DNA from: an uncultured Clostridia bacterium | GTDB taxonomy: Bacteria; Bacillota; Clostridia; Oscillospirales; Ruminococcaceae | Length of the DNA stretch: 12,158 nt | Direction: 5' to 3' | Assembly (NCBI GenBank): GCA_945931735.1 | Contig: CAMEPN010000021.1 | Span: forward strand, 1 to 12,158 | Shown: positions 5,667 through 12,158 of the stretch, one piece after another | Layout: every line of letters begins with the position of its first letter | Numbering within the stretch: position 1 is the stretch's first letter | Program-made: the position numbers and the translations under genes | Notes under the pieces: generated by a model | What the model was told of the DNA's origin: nothing | The model's input: only the letters and a program-made list of their open reading frames with translations | Databases searched by the model: none

Positions 5667-5704
5667 GTTCGGAAACCCGTTCGGGAATCTATGTTCGGTT
5701 AACC
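5667..5704. repeat. Three GTTCGG repeats right of the insertion sequence
   Basis: GTTCGG occurs at 5667-5672, 5679-5684 and 5693-5698, with starts 12 and 14 bp apart. The second sits in the palindrome CCCG-TT-CGGG (5676-5685) and the third runs into GGTTAACC (5697-5704). The core is the same GTTCG found in the palindromes left of the insertion sequence. The rest of the 5660-5773 gap shows no gene and no convincing terminator for the minus-strand operon. Confidence 0.5.
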
Positions 5705-5773
5705 ACCGTTTTGTGGAAAAAGGAAAGATACTCGTCAGTAGGTACCGGTTAATGGCATAACACCTTTATCTAC

Positions 5774-6772
5774 TCATCGCTCCTCATCTTTTGATACCGG
5801 AATATATACCATCTTGAGAGGTATCATCTTTTTGTACTTCTCACTAAGCCGGTCATAGTATTTCAGAATAAGGTCAACAAGCTCCGTGCCGTTTATACCA
5901 CGGATTATTGGCGTGTTTTCAAGATATTTCATTGCATTTTTCGTGTAGTTCGAAAGAGTTACGAACAGCCCGTAATCACCCTCTCGCATTGCGCCTTTCA
6001 GTGACTGAATGAGTGTTTCCTTGATGTCACTGTCCTGGCTCTTAACCTGAACAAGAATACGCGGAGGAAGCTCATCTTTATATGCTGTTATATCAATACC
6101 GCTGTCGCCGCCGTGCGGTGAAATGGTTGTTCTGTATCCCATTGCATTAAGCAGGTCTGCAACAAATTCCTCAAGGTCGTAGCCTTTAAGGTTTTTGCTG
6201 AGTTCTTTCAGAATAAAGTCGCGTGTGAATTCAACTATGTCATTATAAGTTGCAGCAACGCTTTCGTCAGAATCCGTATCAACAATATCTGCCTTAAAGT
6301 TTTTGTCGAGCGCAGCTAAATACTCACCAACGTAATTCTTTACAGCAAACAGCGACATCGCTGAACCGATCTCATACAAAGCGCCCTGAGAAAACGCTGT
6401 TCTCGGCAGATGTTTCAGCCACTTGACAGTTCTTTGCTGAACATACTCGCCGGCTTCCTGTACATAAGTGTATTCACCCTCAACAACACCTATATTTATC
6501 ATTCGGTCACTCTTGGATGGGAAAACGATGTAATCTCCGATTTTTACTTCATGGATAAATCTGTACAGCATACCGGAGCTTGTTGCTATTGCCCCTTTTT
6601 TAGCGTGAGGATAGCTTTTAATATACTTGTCCTTAAAAGCTTCACGGGTAGCTTTGACTTTGCTAAGATCTCCGAATTCATGCCAGCCCAATGCGATTTT
6701 GCTTTGCTTTAGGAACAGATGGTCGTCCTGCCCATGTATACCCCATACTGTTTTTTCTGTATTATCTGCCAT
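5774..6772 (-). CDS. Mrr-type restriction endonuclease with PUA/EVE-like N-terminal region
   Basis: A 332-residue protein in two parts. Residues 198-300 are an Mrr_cat PD-(D/E)XK nuclease: acidic helix YDLEEFVADLLNAMGY (198-213), Asp227 in GGDSGIDITAY, QVK (Gln242, Lys244) in ILVQVKSQ, then GLFVTLSNYT. Mrr enzymes cut DNA carrying modified bases. Residues 8-155 (VWGIHGQ, IALGWHEFGDLS, KIGDYIVFP, IGVVEGEY, RTVKWL) resemble the small PUA/EVE-like domains that in related enzymes act as readers of modified bases. That assignment is by pattern only. The gene lies 39 bp after hsdR on the same strand with AAAGGAA before the ATG, and so is probably in the type I operon. It could restrict foreign modified DNA that the type I enzyme cannot cut. 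Confidence 0.8.
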   Translation of the reverse strand: MADNTEKTVWGIHGQDDHLFLKQSKIALGWHEFGDLSKVKATREAFKDKYIKSYPHAKKGAIATSSGMLYRFIHEVKIGDYIVFPSKSDRMINIGVVEGEYTYVQEAGEYVQQRTVKWLKHLPRTAFSQGALYEIGSAMSLFAVKNYVGEYLAALDKNFKADIVDTDSDESVAATYNDIVEFTRDFILKELSKNLKGYDLEEFVADLLNAMGYRTTISPHGGDSGIDITAYKDELPPRILVQVKSQDSDIKETLIQSLKGAMREGDYGLFVTLSNYTKNAMKYLENTPIIRGINGTELVDLILKYYDRLSEKYKKMIPLKMVYIPVSKDEER

Positions 6773-6811
6773 TTGGTATTCCTTTCATATTAGATGAGCC
6801 GATAGGTATTG

Positions 6812-9800
6812 TCAAGCCTGGTACCCGCCAAGCCCGAAGTACTTTTCAAAGAAACCTTTTAGCTTGTCGATAACACCCTGCTTCTTTTCGGCACGTCCGC
6901 CTCCGCCAAATCGGCTTGTGGGAGGCATAATTTTTTCAATATCAGTGCCGGAGGTTTTAATTTCTCCGTCACGAAAAGCGTGTTCAATATATTTGCGGGT
7001 TTCTTCGGGTTTTAGTTTCTCCTCGGCGATGATGGCATTAAGGTCATTCTCGCGCTGCTCTGAAACGAATGTGTGCCACTCGTTCATTACATCATCAACA
7101 TCGTTTATCCCGGCAATAAAGCTCTCAATAAGCTGCTTCTTGCTGCGCAGTTCAGGGCTTGCGTCAACCGCCTTTCTGATGGTGAGAAGAAGTTCCTTGT
7201 CAGCACCGTGAGTATCGTGGTACTTTGCCACAAGCATAAGAATATAGTCAATGTTGACTTCTATCTGCTTGATAAGCTCTATCTCAAAGACAATATCATC
7301 AATGATGTCCTTGCTTGCGCCGCGTTTTGCTTTTTCTTTCCATTCATCACGAAGGTCCTGATACCTGCCGAGATAATCCTGAAAATCGCGCTCGGTAAGT
7401 ATCTCGTTCCCCTCAAACTCATCGAATGAGGAAAGCAGATTTCTCATTCTGAGTACCGCGCCGAACAGCGAAATAAACTCCTTCTGCTTGTCTTCGCTCT
7501 CGGTCATCGGCTCTGAAAGAGGATATTTATCTGTCAGGTCGCCTATCATCTCCACATAACCCGGCATCTTCTTGCCCTCAACGGAAATGTATCCGTTATA
7601 ATAGTCCCGGTACTTTTTAAGAATTACGATACCGCCGGAATCCTTGTCGCCGAAAACCGATAAAGCCGCGTCAACCCGCTTGGCAAGATTTCTGAAACAA
7701 ACTATGTTGCCGAAAGTCTTTATGCTGTTCAGAATTCGGTTTGTGCGGCTGAACGCCTGAATCAGACCGTGCATTTTGAGGTTCTTGTCCACCCAGAGCG
7801 TGTTCAGCGTAGTTGCATCAAAGCCTGTAAGGAACATATTCACCACAATAAGCAGGTCAAGCTCCTTGTTCTTCATTCGCAAAGAAACATCCTTGTAGTA
7901 GTTCTGGAATTTTTCGCTTGATGTGTCGTAGAATGTGTGGAACATAGCGTTGTAGTCTTTAATGGCTTCTTCAAGGAAATCCCTTGAGCTTTGGTCGAGC
8001 GCAGAAGTGTCCTCGGGATTTTCCTCGTCAAGAATACCGTCTGCCTCCGCTTCATTTGCGCCATAGCTGTAAATCACGGCGACACGCAGTTTCTTTGACG
8101 GGTCTGCTTTCATCTGCTTGTGAAACTCGTGGTAATACAGCTTTGCCATTTCCACCGAGGATACAGCAAAGATAGAGTTAAAACCGCTGATACGCTGTTT
8201 TTGCTTTATTTCCTCAACCTTTCCATGCGCTGCGGAAGCCACCTCGCTGATATTGGTGAGCTGGTTGAACACATACGACTTATCGCCGCGGTATGTCTTT
8301 TGATCAAAGTGGTCGAGTATATACCCGGTGACGAGCGATATCCTTTCAGGCGCTTTTAGAGCGGCTTTGCGGTCAATGTCCCACACCTGTTCATCGTCAA
8401 TATCCGCGTCGGTGTCCATAGTCTTAATATAGTCCACTCGGAAAGGGAGAACATTCTTGTCGTTTATAGCGTCAACGATGGTGTATGTATGCAGCTGATC
8501 CCCGAAGGTCTGCGCCGTAGTGAACAGCTGCGGGTTCTTTACAGCACCGGAGTTTATCGCAAAAATAGGCGTACCTGTAAACCCGAAAAGGTAGTACTTC
8601 TTGAAGTGCTTTATTATCGCCGTGTGCATATCTCCGAACTGGCTTCTGTGGCACTCGTCGAAGATAATAACCACCTGCTTCTGATATACATCATGCTCCT
8701 TGAATTTCTTTATAAAAGTCGAGAGCTTCTGAATGGTGGTGATGATAATGCGGGCATTGGGGTCCTCAAGCTGCTTTTTAAGCACGGCGGTGGAACTGTT
8801 GGAGTTTGCCGCACCTTTCTCAAAGCGGTCGTACTCCTTCATAGTCTGATAATCAAGGTCTTTTCTGTCCACCACGAAAAGCACCTTGTCGATAAATGGT
8901 AAATTAGACGCCAGCCGAGCCGCCTTGAACGAAGTCAGCGTCTTGCCCGAACCCGTTGTGTGCCATATATACCCGCCGGAGGCGATAGTGCCTTGTTTCT
9001 TGTAGTTGTTCGCAATTTCAATGCGGTTAATTATGCGCTCTGCTGCGGTAATCTGATACGGGCGCATTACCATCAGCATATTCTCCGAGGTGAAGATACA
9101 ATACTTTGTCAGGATATTAAGCAGCGTGTGCTTTGCGAAAAATGTTCTGGTAAAGTCAACAAGATCGGGAATGACCTTGTTTTTTGAATCAGCCCAGAAA
9201 GAAGTGAACTCAAAGCTGTTGCTGGTCTTTTCTTTCTTGGATTTAGCGGAATTTGTGTCCTTGATAACGTTGAACCTTGTGCTGTTAGAGTAGTATTTCG
9301 TATTCGTGCCGTTGCTGATGACGAATACCTGCACATACTCATACAATCCGCAGCCCGCCCAGAAGCTGTCGCGCTGATAGCGGTCTATCTGGTTGAACGC
9401 TTCGCGGATAGCCACGCCGCGCCTTTTAAGCTCAATATGTACCAGCGGCAAACCGTTCACAAGTACTGTGACATCATAGCGGTTGTCATACTTTGCGCCG
9501 TCGTCCTTGCCTACGGTGTATTGATTTATGACCTGCAAACGGTTGTTGTGGATATTCTTCTTATCTATGAGCATGATGTTCTTTGAAGAACCGTCATCGC
9601 GGCGTAGTACCTGAACATAGTCTTCCTGAATCTTGCGCGTCTTTTCTACGATATGCTCGTTGGGGTTGGCAATGGCGCTGTTAAAGAACTGCTTCCATTC
9701 ACCGTCGGAAAAGGTGATATCGTTCAGTTCTTCCATCTTGCAGCGCAGATTGTCCACAAGGTCTTGTTCCTTATGAACAGGGAGATATTCGTAGCCCTGC

Positions 9801-9934
9801 TCGGTGAGCATACGGATAAATTCCTTTTCAAGCTCAGCTTCGGACTGATAGCTTTCGGAGCGCCTTGCTTCGGGCTTGTATTCGGTGACAACGGTGTTTT
9901 CTTCCGTCTGGGCGACTATGTTGAAGTAAGACAT
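6812..9934 (-). CDS. hsdR: Type I restriction enzyme R subunit (HsdR)
   Basis: The 1040-residue motor and nuclease subunit of a type I restriction enzyme, about the length of EcoR124I HsdR (1038). The N-terminal nuclease has Asp154 and ELK (168-170) with a QxxxY motif (Gln182-Tyr186), equivalent to the EcoR124I D-ExK active site. The superfamily 2 helicase follows: motif I TTGSGKT (326-332), motif II DECH (426-429), motif III TGTP (453-456), and later the conserved FLTGFDA and QAFSRTNR (motif VI). The remainder is the helical C-terminal region that docks on the methyltransferase. AAGGAG lies 7 nt before the ATG, only 11 bases after the hsdS stop. No frameshift is seen, so HsdR is intact, although its partner HsdS is split here. 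HsdR requires the HsdM2S core to find sites. Confidence 0.96.
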   Translation of the reverse strand: MSYFNIVAQTEENTVVTEYKPEARRSESYQSEAELEKEFIRMLTEQGYEYLPVHKEQDLVDNLRCKMEELNDITFSDGEWKQFFNSAIANPNEHIVEKTRKIQEDYVQVLRRDDGSSKNIMLIDKKNIHNNRLQVINQYTVGKDDGAKYDNRYDVTVLVNGLPLVHIELKRRGVAIREAFNQIDRYQRDSFWAGCGLYEYVQVFVISNGTNTKYYSNSTRFNVIKDTNSAKSKKEKTSNSFEFTSFWADSKNKVIPDLVDFTRTFFAKHTLLNILTKYCIFTSENMLMVMRPYQITAAERIINRIEIANNYKKQGTIASGGYIWHTTGSGKTLTSFKAARLASNLPFIDKVLFVVDRKDLDYQTMKEYDRFEKGAANSNSSTAVLKKQLEDPNARIIITTIQKLSTFIKKFKEHDVYQKQVVIIFDECHRSQFGDMHTAIIKHFKKYYLFGFTGTPIFAINSGAVKNPQLFTTAQTFGDQLHTYTIVDAINDKNVLPFRVDYIKTMDTDADIDDEQVWDIDRKAALKAPERISLVTGYILDHFDQKTYRGDKSYVFNQLTNISEVASAAHGKVEEIKQKQRISGFNSIFAVSSVEMAKLYYHEFHKQMKADPSKKLRVAVIYSYGANEAEADGILDEENPEDTSALDQSSRDFLEEAIKDYNAMFHTFYDTSSEKFQNYYKDVSLRMKNKELDLLIVVNMFLTGFDATTLNTLWVDKNLKMHGLIQAFSRTNRILNSIKTFGNIVCFRNLAKRVDAALSVFGDKDSGGIVILKKYRDYYNGYISVEGKKMPGYVEMIGDLTDKYPLSEPMTESEDKQKEFISLFGAVLRMRNLLSSFDEFEGNEILTERDFQDYLGRYQDLRDEWKEKAKRGASKDIIDDIVFEIELIKQIEVNIDYILMLVAKYHDTHGADKELLLTIRKAVDASPELRSKKQLIESFIAGINDVDDVMNEWHTFVSEQRENDLNAIIAEEKLKPEETRKYIEHAFRDGEIKTSGTDIEKIMPPTSRFGGGGRAEKKQGVIDKLKGFFEKYFGLGGYQA

Positions 9935-9945
9935 GGCGTTTCTCC

Positions 9946-10515
9946 TTATCTTGATATGGGTGTAAATGTCAGCAGCTTATCACGGTAATATTCATACTGC
10001 TTTCTGCGTGCTTCTATCTCTGCGGGCAAGCCCTCTGTTATGTCGTTGCAGAGCTTGTCGAAACGGTCGAGGATTGATACTATGCGTTCTTGTTCGGGGA
10101 GTGTGGGAATTGGTACAGGATAATTATTCAACATAGGTCTTCTTATAGATGTTACTGAAGAATTGAACGCAGTTTTCTCAATATAGCTTAAGAATGTTGT
10201 TTTCATATAGTAGAAAAAGAATTTTGGAGATATATCAAGAGATGTTGTATGTATTCTGTATGCTCTTTGATGAAGAGCATATTTTCCCTCCACATAATGA
10301 AAGATTTTTCCTACTCCTACGCCGTCTCCTGATGTTATTATTGCGGTTTCATCATAATCAAAAGAGTTTAATCTTCTTACCTCTTGTGAACGTACAAAGA
10401 ATGGGTAATCGCCTTCTTCAAGTTCTTCATTAGTATTATGAGAGCCTGTGCTGATTTCGGATATTTCATGCAACGGTTTCCAAATACAGTCACTTGACCC
10501 CCCCCCCGATGTCAA
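9946..10515 (-). pseudogene. hsdS: HsdS C-terminal half, out of frame with the N-terminal half
   Basis: This frame encodes the second target-recognition domain (from SDCIWKPLHEISEIS through YPVPIPTLPEQERI) and the distal conserved helix (EIEARRKQYEYYRDKLLTF), a paralogue of the central helix in the first half. The frame opens in the poly-G tract, and its only upstream start codon is a TTG (10515) with no ribosome binding site, so in the present state it is probably not translated. Loss of one G, or gain of two, fuses it to the first half. I do not regard it as a decayed gene: the coding sequence is otherwise intact to TAA 9946-9948. Confidence 0.85.
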
Positions 10516-10549
10516 ACTTTAGCAAACTATCGCGGTAAAATTCATACTG
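9979..10549. repeat. Direct repeat within hsdS (9979-9999 and 10529-10549)
   Basis: Two 21-bp segments, ATCaCGGTAAtATTCATACTG and its copy with two differences (lower case), lie 550 bp apart. They encode the same part (QYE(F/Y)YRD(S/K)L) of the central and distal conserved helices of HsdS. The likeness extends a little further with more mismatches. Confidence 0.7.
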
Positions 10550-11065
10550 TTTCTTCCGCGCCTCCAGCTCCGCCTCCAGCTCCGCTGTCAGCTTTGTGAA
10601 GTTGTCAAGTATGCGGATGATTTCTTCCTGTATGGGGAGAGGGGGGAGGGGGATAAGCAAATCTTCAATAACTGTTCTTGACAATCTTGGAATGCTTGCT
10701 TTTCTAACTTTGGAAACCAAAAGGGGTTTCTTCCACAAAATTACATGATAAATGTATCTATTTAGCAATCTTTCAGAGCATACAATAGGAAAACAATCAT
10801 CTGCTGCCCAAAAATCAACCGAACTATATCCAATCTCTCCGGCTGCGCCTGCTCCAATGACAAATGCTGTACCAGCAGGATAGTTACTTTCTATGTGAAA
10901 TCCCATTGATGTTAAACTGTTTTGAAAAACGGGGTAACCTTGTTCTTTTGAAAGCTGTTCTTTGACAACTCTCTTTCCGCGTTCAACATCTGCAACATCA
11001 GATAGTTTTACATACTCCACCCCATTAGGGCAAAGCTCCTCAATCAGCTTTTCAAGTTTAGTCAT
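10490..11065 (-). CDS. hsdS: Type I specificity subunit HsdS, N-terminal half (phase-off form)
   Basis: The frame gives 191 residues. It contains one target-recognition domain (about 15-140: VEYVKLSDVADVERG near its start and LIPLPPLPIQEEI at its end) and the central conserved helix (145-185, ELEARKKQYEFYRDSLLKF). It then enters ten G residues and stops (IGGGVK, TGA 10492-10490). With nine G the frame continues to 9946 and yields 372 residues, a normal full HsdS with two recognition domains. In EcoDXXI/EcoR124I and in NgoAV, half-length HsdS can pair to give a symmetric two-part recognition site, so this form may be functional. The start at 11065 was chosen because GAGGA lies 8 nt before it. 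ATGs at 11080 and 11071 lack such a site. It overlaps the upstream gene by eight bases. Confidence 0.92.
   Translation of the reverse strand: MTKLEKLIEELCPNGVEYVKLSDVADVERGKRVVKEQLSKEQGYPVFQNSLTSMGFHIESNYPAGTAFVIGAGAAGEIGYSSVDFWAADDCFPIVCSERLLNRYIYHVILWKKPLLVSKVRKASIPRLSRTVIEDLLIPLPPLPIQEEIIRILDNFTKLTAELEAELEARKKQYEFYRDSLLKFDIGGGVK
10498..10507 (-). repeat. Ten-base homopolymer (poly-G on the coding strand) inside hsdS
   Basis: Ten consecutive C residues on the plus strand read GGGGGGGGGG in hsdS. It is the only homopolymer of this length in the window and sits exactly between the two HsdS halves. In multiples of three (9 or 12) it encodes Gly-Gly-Gly(-Gly) and joins the halves. With ten the frame stops two codons later, and with eleven it would stop after about 40 unrelated residues. 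Confidence 0.95.
10559..10585 (-). repeat. 12-bp tandem repeat (2.25 copies) in the HsdS linker helix
   Basis: The plus strand reads CGCCTCCAGCTC twice, followed by CGC. It encodes AELE-AELE-A within TAELEAELEARKK (HsdS residues 160-172). In EcoR124I and its variant, the number of TAEL repeats of 12 bp at the equivalent place sets the spacing between the two half-sites. Confidence 0.88.
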
Positions 11066-11675
11066 TCTCATCGTCCTCATCTTTCACTCTAATATATTTG
11101 ATTTCCCTTACACATTCGGCAATTGTAGGGAACACAACTTCTTCTTCGGTTCCCCTTGAAATACCAATAGCCGCTAAATCTATGCCATAGAAAGGCTCTG
11201 AAATCTCACAAGACAAGAAAGTAACCGGTCCATAGAGTTTGCTTAAAATATAGCTGTTTCCAGAACATTTGCTCCACGATACATAAACATTATCAAATAT
11301 TGGGTCAACTGTTTTATTTGACGGATAAGCATTTCCTAAGTACCGATAAACAGTTCCTTTGAAAAGCATTGCATTGGCAATTCTTGCTTCATATGTCTTT
11401 TTGCTATCTTTCATAGCCAAGAGCAGCCGCATAAGTTCTTCAAAAAAAGACTGGAATGCATGCTTTATTACATCGACTTTAGGCGTTCCTACATATGTGC
11501 TGCCTGTCCAGAAATCACAAATCAAATTGATATCTGTTATAAGTTCCGAAAGCATACTTTTTGATGTTTTCGGAGCGTTATAATATGAAACAATATTATT
11601 CGTTGCTTCTTTAATCCCTTTTACGATTTGTTCTGTTTCCTCGCTCCATAACGAAGCCATATTAACACTTATCAT
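11058..11675 (-). CDS. Unknown protein with an ADP-ribosyltransferase-like signature, between hsdM and hsdS
   Basis: A 205-residue protein. I do not recognise its family, but the order of motifs in the C-terminal half suggests the R-S-E clade of ADP-ribosyltransferases: TVYRYLG (Arg111), YVSWSKCS (Ser133/Ser135), a strand-rich FLSCEISEPFYGIDL, and TEEEVVFP (Glu177-x-Glu179) in the place of the catalytic ExE loop. If correct, it would transfer ADP-ribose from NAD+ to an unknown target. This is pattern recognition and not proof. The N-terminal half is helical (residues 10-100), and the C-terminus is very acidic (KDEDDEND). The start overlaps the hsdM stop (ATGA) and the stop overlaps hsdS by eight bases, so it is fixed in the R-M operon by translational coupling. 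No signal peptide is seen, so a cytoplasmic role is expected. A non-enzymatic accessory protein is the alternative. Confidence 0.6.
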   Translation of the reverse strand: MISVNMASLWSEETEQIVKGIKEATNNIVSYYNAPKTSKSMLSELITDINLICDFWTGSTYVGTPKVDVIKHAFQSFFEELMRLLLAMKDSKKTYEARIANAMLFKGTVYRYLGNAYPSNKTVDPIFDNVYVSWSKCSGNSYILSKLYGPVTFLSCEISEPFYGIDLAAIGISRGTEEEVVFPTIAECVREIKYIRVKDEDDEND

Positions 11676-12158
11676 CCCTCAATCTCAGCAATTATCTTGT
11701 CAATTTCCCTGCGCAGAACATCTTCACGGGCGACTATCTCCGCAATTTCCGCATTCAGCTTGACAATATCGACTTTTTCCCTTGTATCTTCCTGCTCGAC
11801 ATAGGTCGAAACCGAAAGGTTGTAATCATTGCCCGATACCTCGTCATAGGTCGCAAGGCGGCTGAAATGCGCTGTTTCCTCGCGCGCCGAAAAGGTGTTC
11901 ACTATCCTGTCGATGTTTTCCGGCGTGAGCTTGTTGTTATTCGTTACCTTTATGCATTCATTTGTCGCGTCAATGAAAAGCACCTTGTTGTCCGGCTTGT
12001 TCTTCTTCATCACCATAATGCAGGTGGCTATTGAAGTGCCGAAGAACAGGTTGCTCGGCAGCTGAATAATGCAGTCGATAAAGTTATTGTCAACAAGATA
12101 CTTGCGAATCTTCTGCTCTGCGCCGCCGCGGTCCATTATTCCCGGGAAGCATACTCTG
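11672..12158 (-). CDS. hsdM: Type I DNA methyltransferase subunit HsdM, C-terminal part
   Basis: The frame is open from the right edge to TGA 11672-11674 (162 codons visible). FPGIMDRGGAEQKIRKYLVD, QLPSNLFFGTSIATCIMVMK and YNLSVSTYVE are the conserved C-terminal blocks of N6-adenine methyltransferases of type I systems. The AdoMet-binding and NPPF catalytic motifs lie outside the window. The protein ends in a charged coiled coil (about the last 45 residues: VDIVKLNAEIAEIVAREDVL through EIDKIIAEIEG) of the kind that contacts HsdS. It is the first gene of the operon that can be seen. The operon promoter lies beyond the edge. Confidence 0.93.
   Translation of the reverse strand, partial: RVCFPGIMDRGGAEQKIRKYLVDNNFIDCIIQLPSNLFFGTSIATCIMVMKKNKPDNKVLFIDATNECIKVTNNNKLTPENIDRIVNTFSAREETAHFSRLATYDEVSGNDYNLSVSTYVEQEDTREKVDIVKLNAEIAEIVAREDVLRREIDKIIAEIEG

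Noticed and set aside
5548..5760. Plus-strand open frame across the IS end and flanking DNA.
   Set aside because: It crosses the IS boundary and a strong terminator, has no good ribosome site and no recognisable product.
5700..5773. Terminator for the minus-strand R-M operon.
   Set aside because: Only short stems (CCAC/GTGG, CCCG/CGGG) are found with no adequate T-run, so I do not call one.
6864..9293. Several plus-strand open frames of 60-140 codons opposite hsdR.
   Set aside because: They are shadows of the hsdR coding strand, without ribosome sites or recognisable domains.
10634..10652. G-rich run on the plus strand (G4, G6 and G5 separated by short A/GA) in hsdS, as a quadruplex or second slippage tract.
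   Set aside because: Only three long G-runs are present and the longest homopolymer is six. It encodes the conserved LIPLPPLPI segment, so it is explained by coding needs.
1..12158. CRISPR array, tRNA or rRNA genes.
   Set aside because: No regularly spaced direct repeats with unique spacers, no cloverleaf-like segments and no conserved rRNA sequence were seen.

Overview
The window looks like chromosomal or integrative-element accessory DNA of a low-to-middle GC member of the Bacillota, most likely a gut-type Clostridia (Ruminococcus/Oscillospiraceae-like). This is inferred from strong AGGAGG-type ribosome binding sites, tightly overlapping genes, short rho-independent terminators, an IS3/IS150-like element and a remnant of the AAA-ATPase-like/PD-(D/E)XK family that is common in those bacteria. 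The species cannot be read from the sequence. The content is typical of a defence island: a dynamin-like GTPase, a Phd/Doc toxin-antitoxin pair, mobile-element debris and a type I restriction-modification (R-M) operon with two extra genes.

Layout. Positions 1-1840 (+) hold the tail of an unknown gene overlapping a dynamin-like GTPase gene, closed by a terminator. Positions 1865-2540 (+) hold a phd-doc module with its own strong promoter and operator-like palindromes. A small unknown gene follows (2605-2892, +). Positions 2970-3475 are a scar: the 3' ends of two genes point outward from one junction near 3255-3261, each gene has lost its 5' end, and each tail runs into a terminator. Positions 3489-3939 (-) encode an excisionase-like helix-turn-helix protein and an unknown partner. 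Positions 4015-5773 are non-coding DNA with GTTCG palindromes and repeats, interrupted by a 1.3-kb IS3-family element (4343-5659).

From 5774 to the right edge, everything lies on the minus strand and reads as one operon: hsdM (partial at the edge), an unrecognised gene with an ADP-ribosyltransferase-like signature, hsdS, hsdR, and an Mrr-type nuclease with a PUA/EVE-like N-terminal region. HsdM and HsdS would form the methyltransferase and HsdR adds ATP-driven translocation and cleavage. The last gene probably adds a nuclease that responds to modified DNA.

The most striking signal is in hsdS. Ten consecutive G residues (minus strand) split it into an N-terminal half of 191 residues and an out-of-frame C-terminal half. 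Nine or twelve G would restore one 372- or 373-residue protein with two target-recognition domains. Just upstream, a 12-bp unit is repeated 2.25 times in the inter-domain linker (TAELEAELEA), the place where repeat number sets spacer length in EcoR124I-type enzymes. The gene therefore carries two repeat-based switches that could change DNA specificity.
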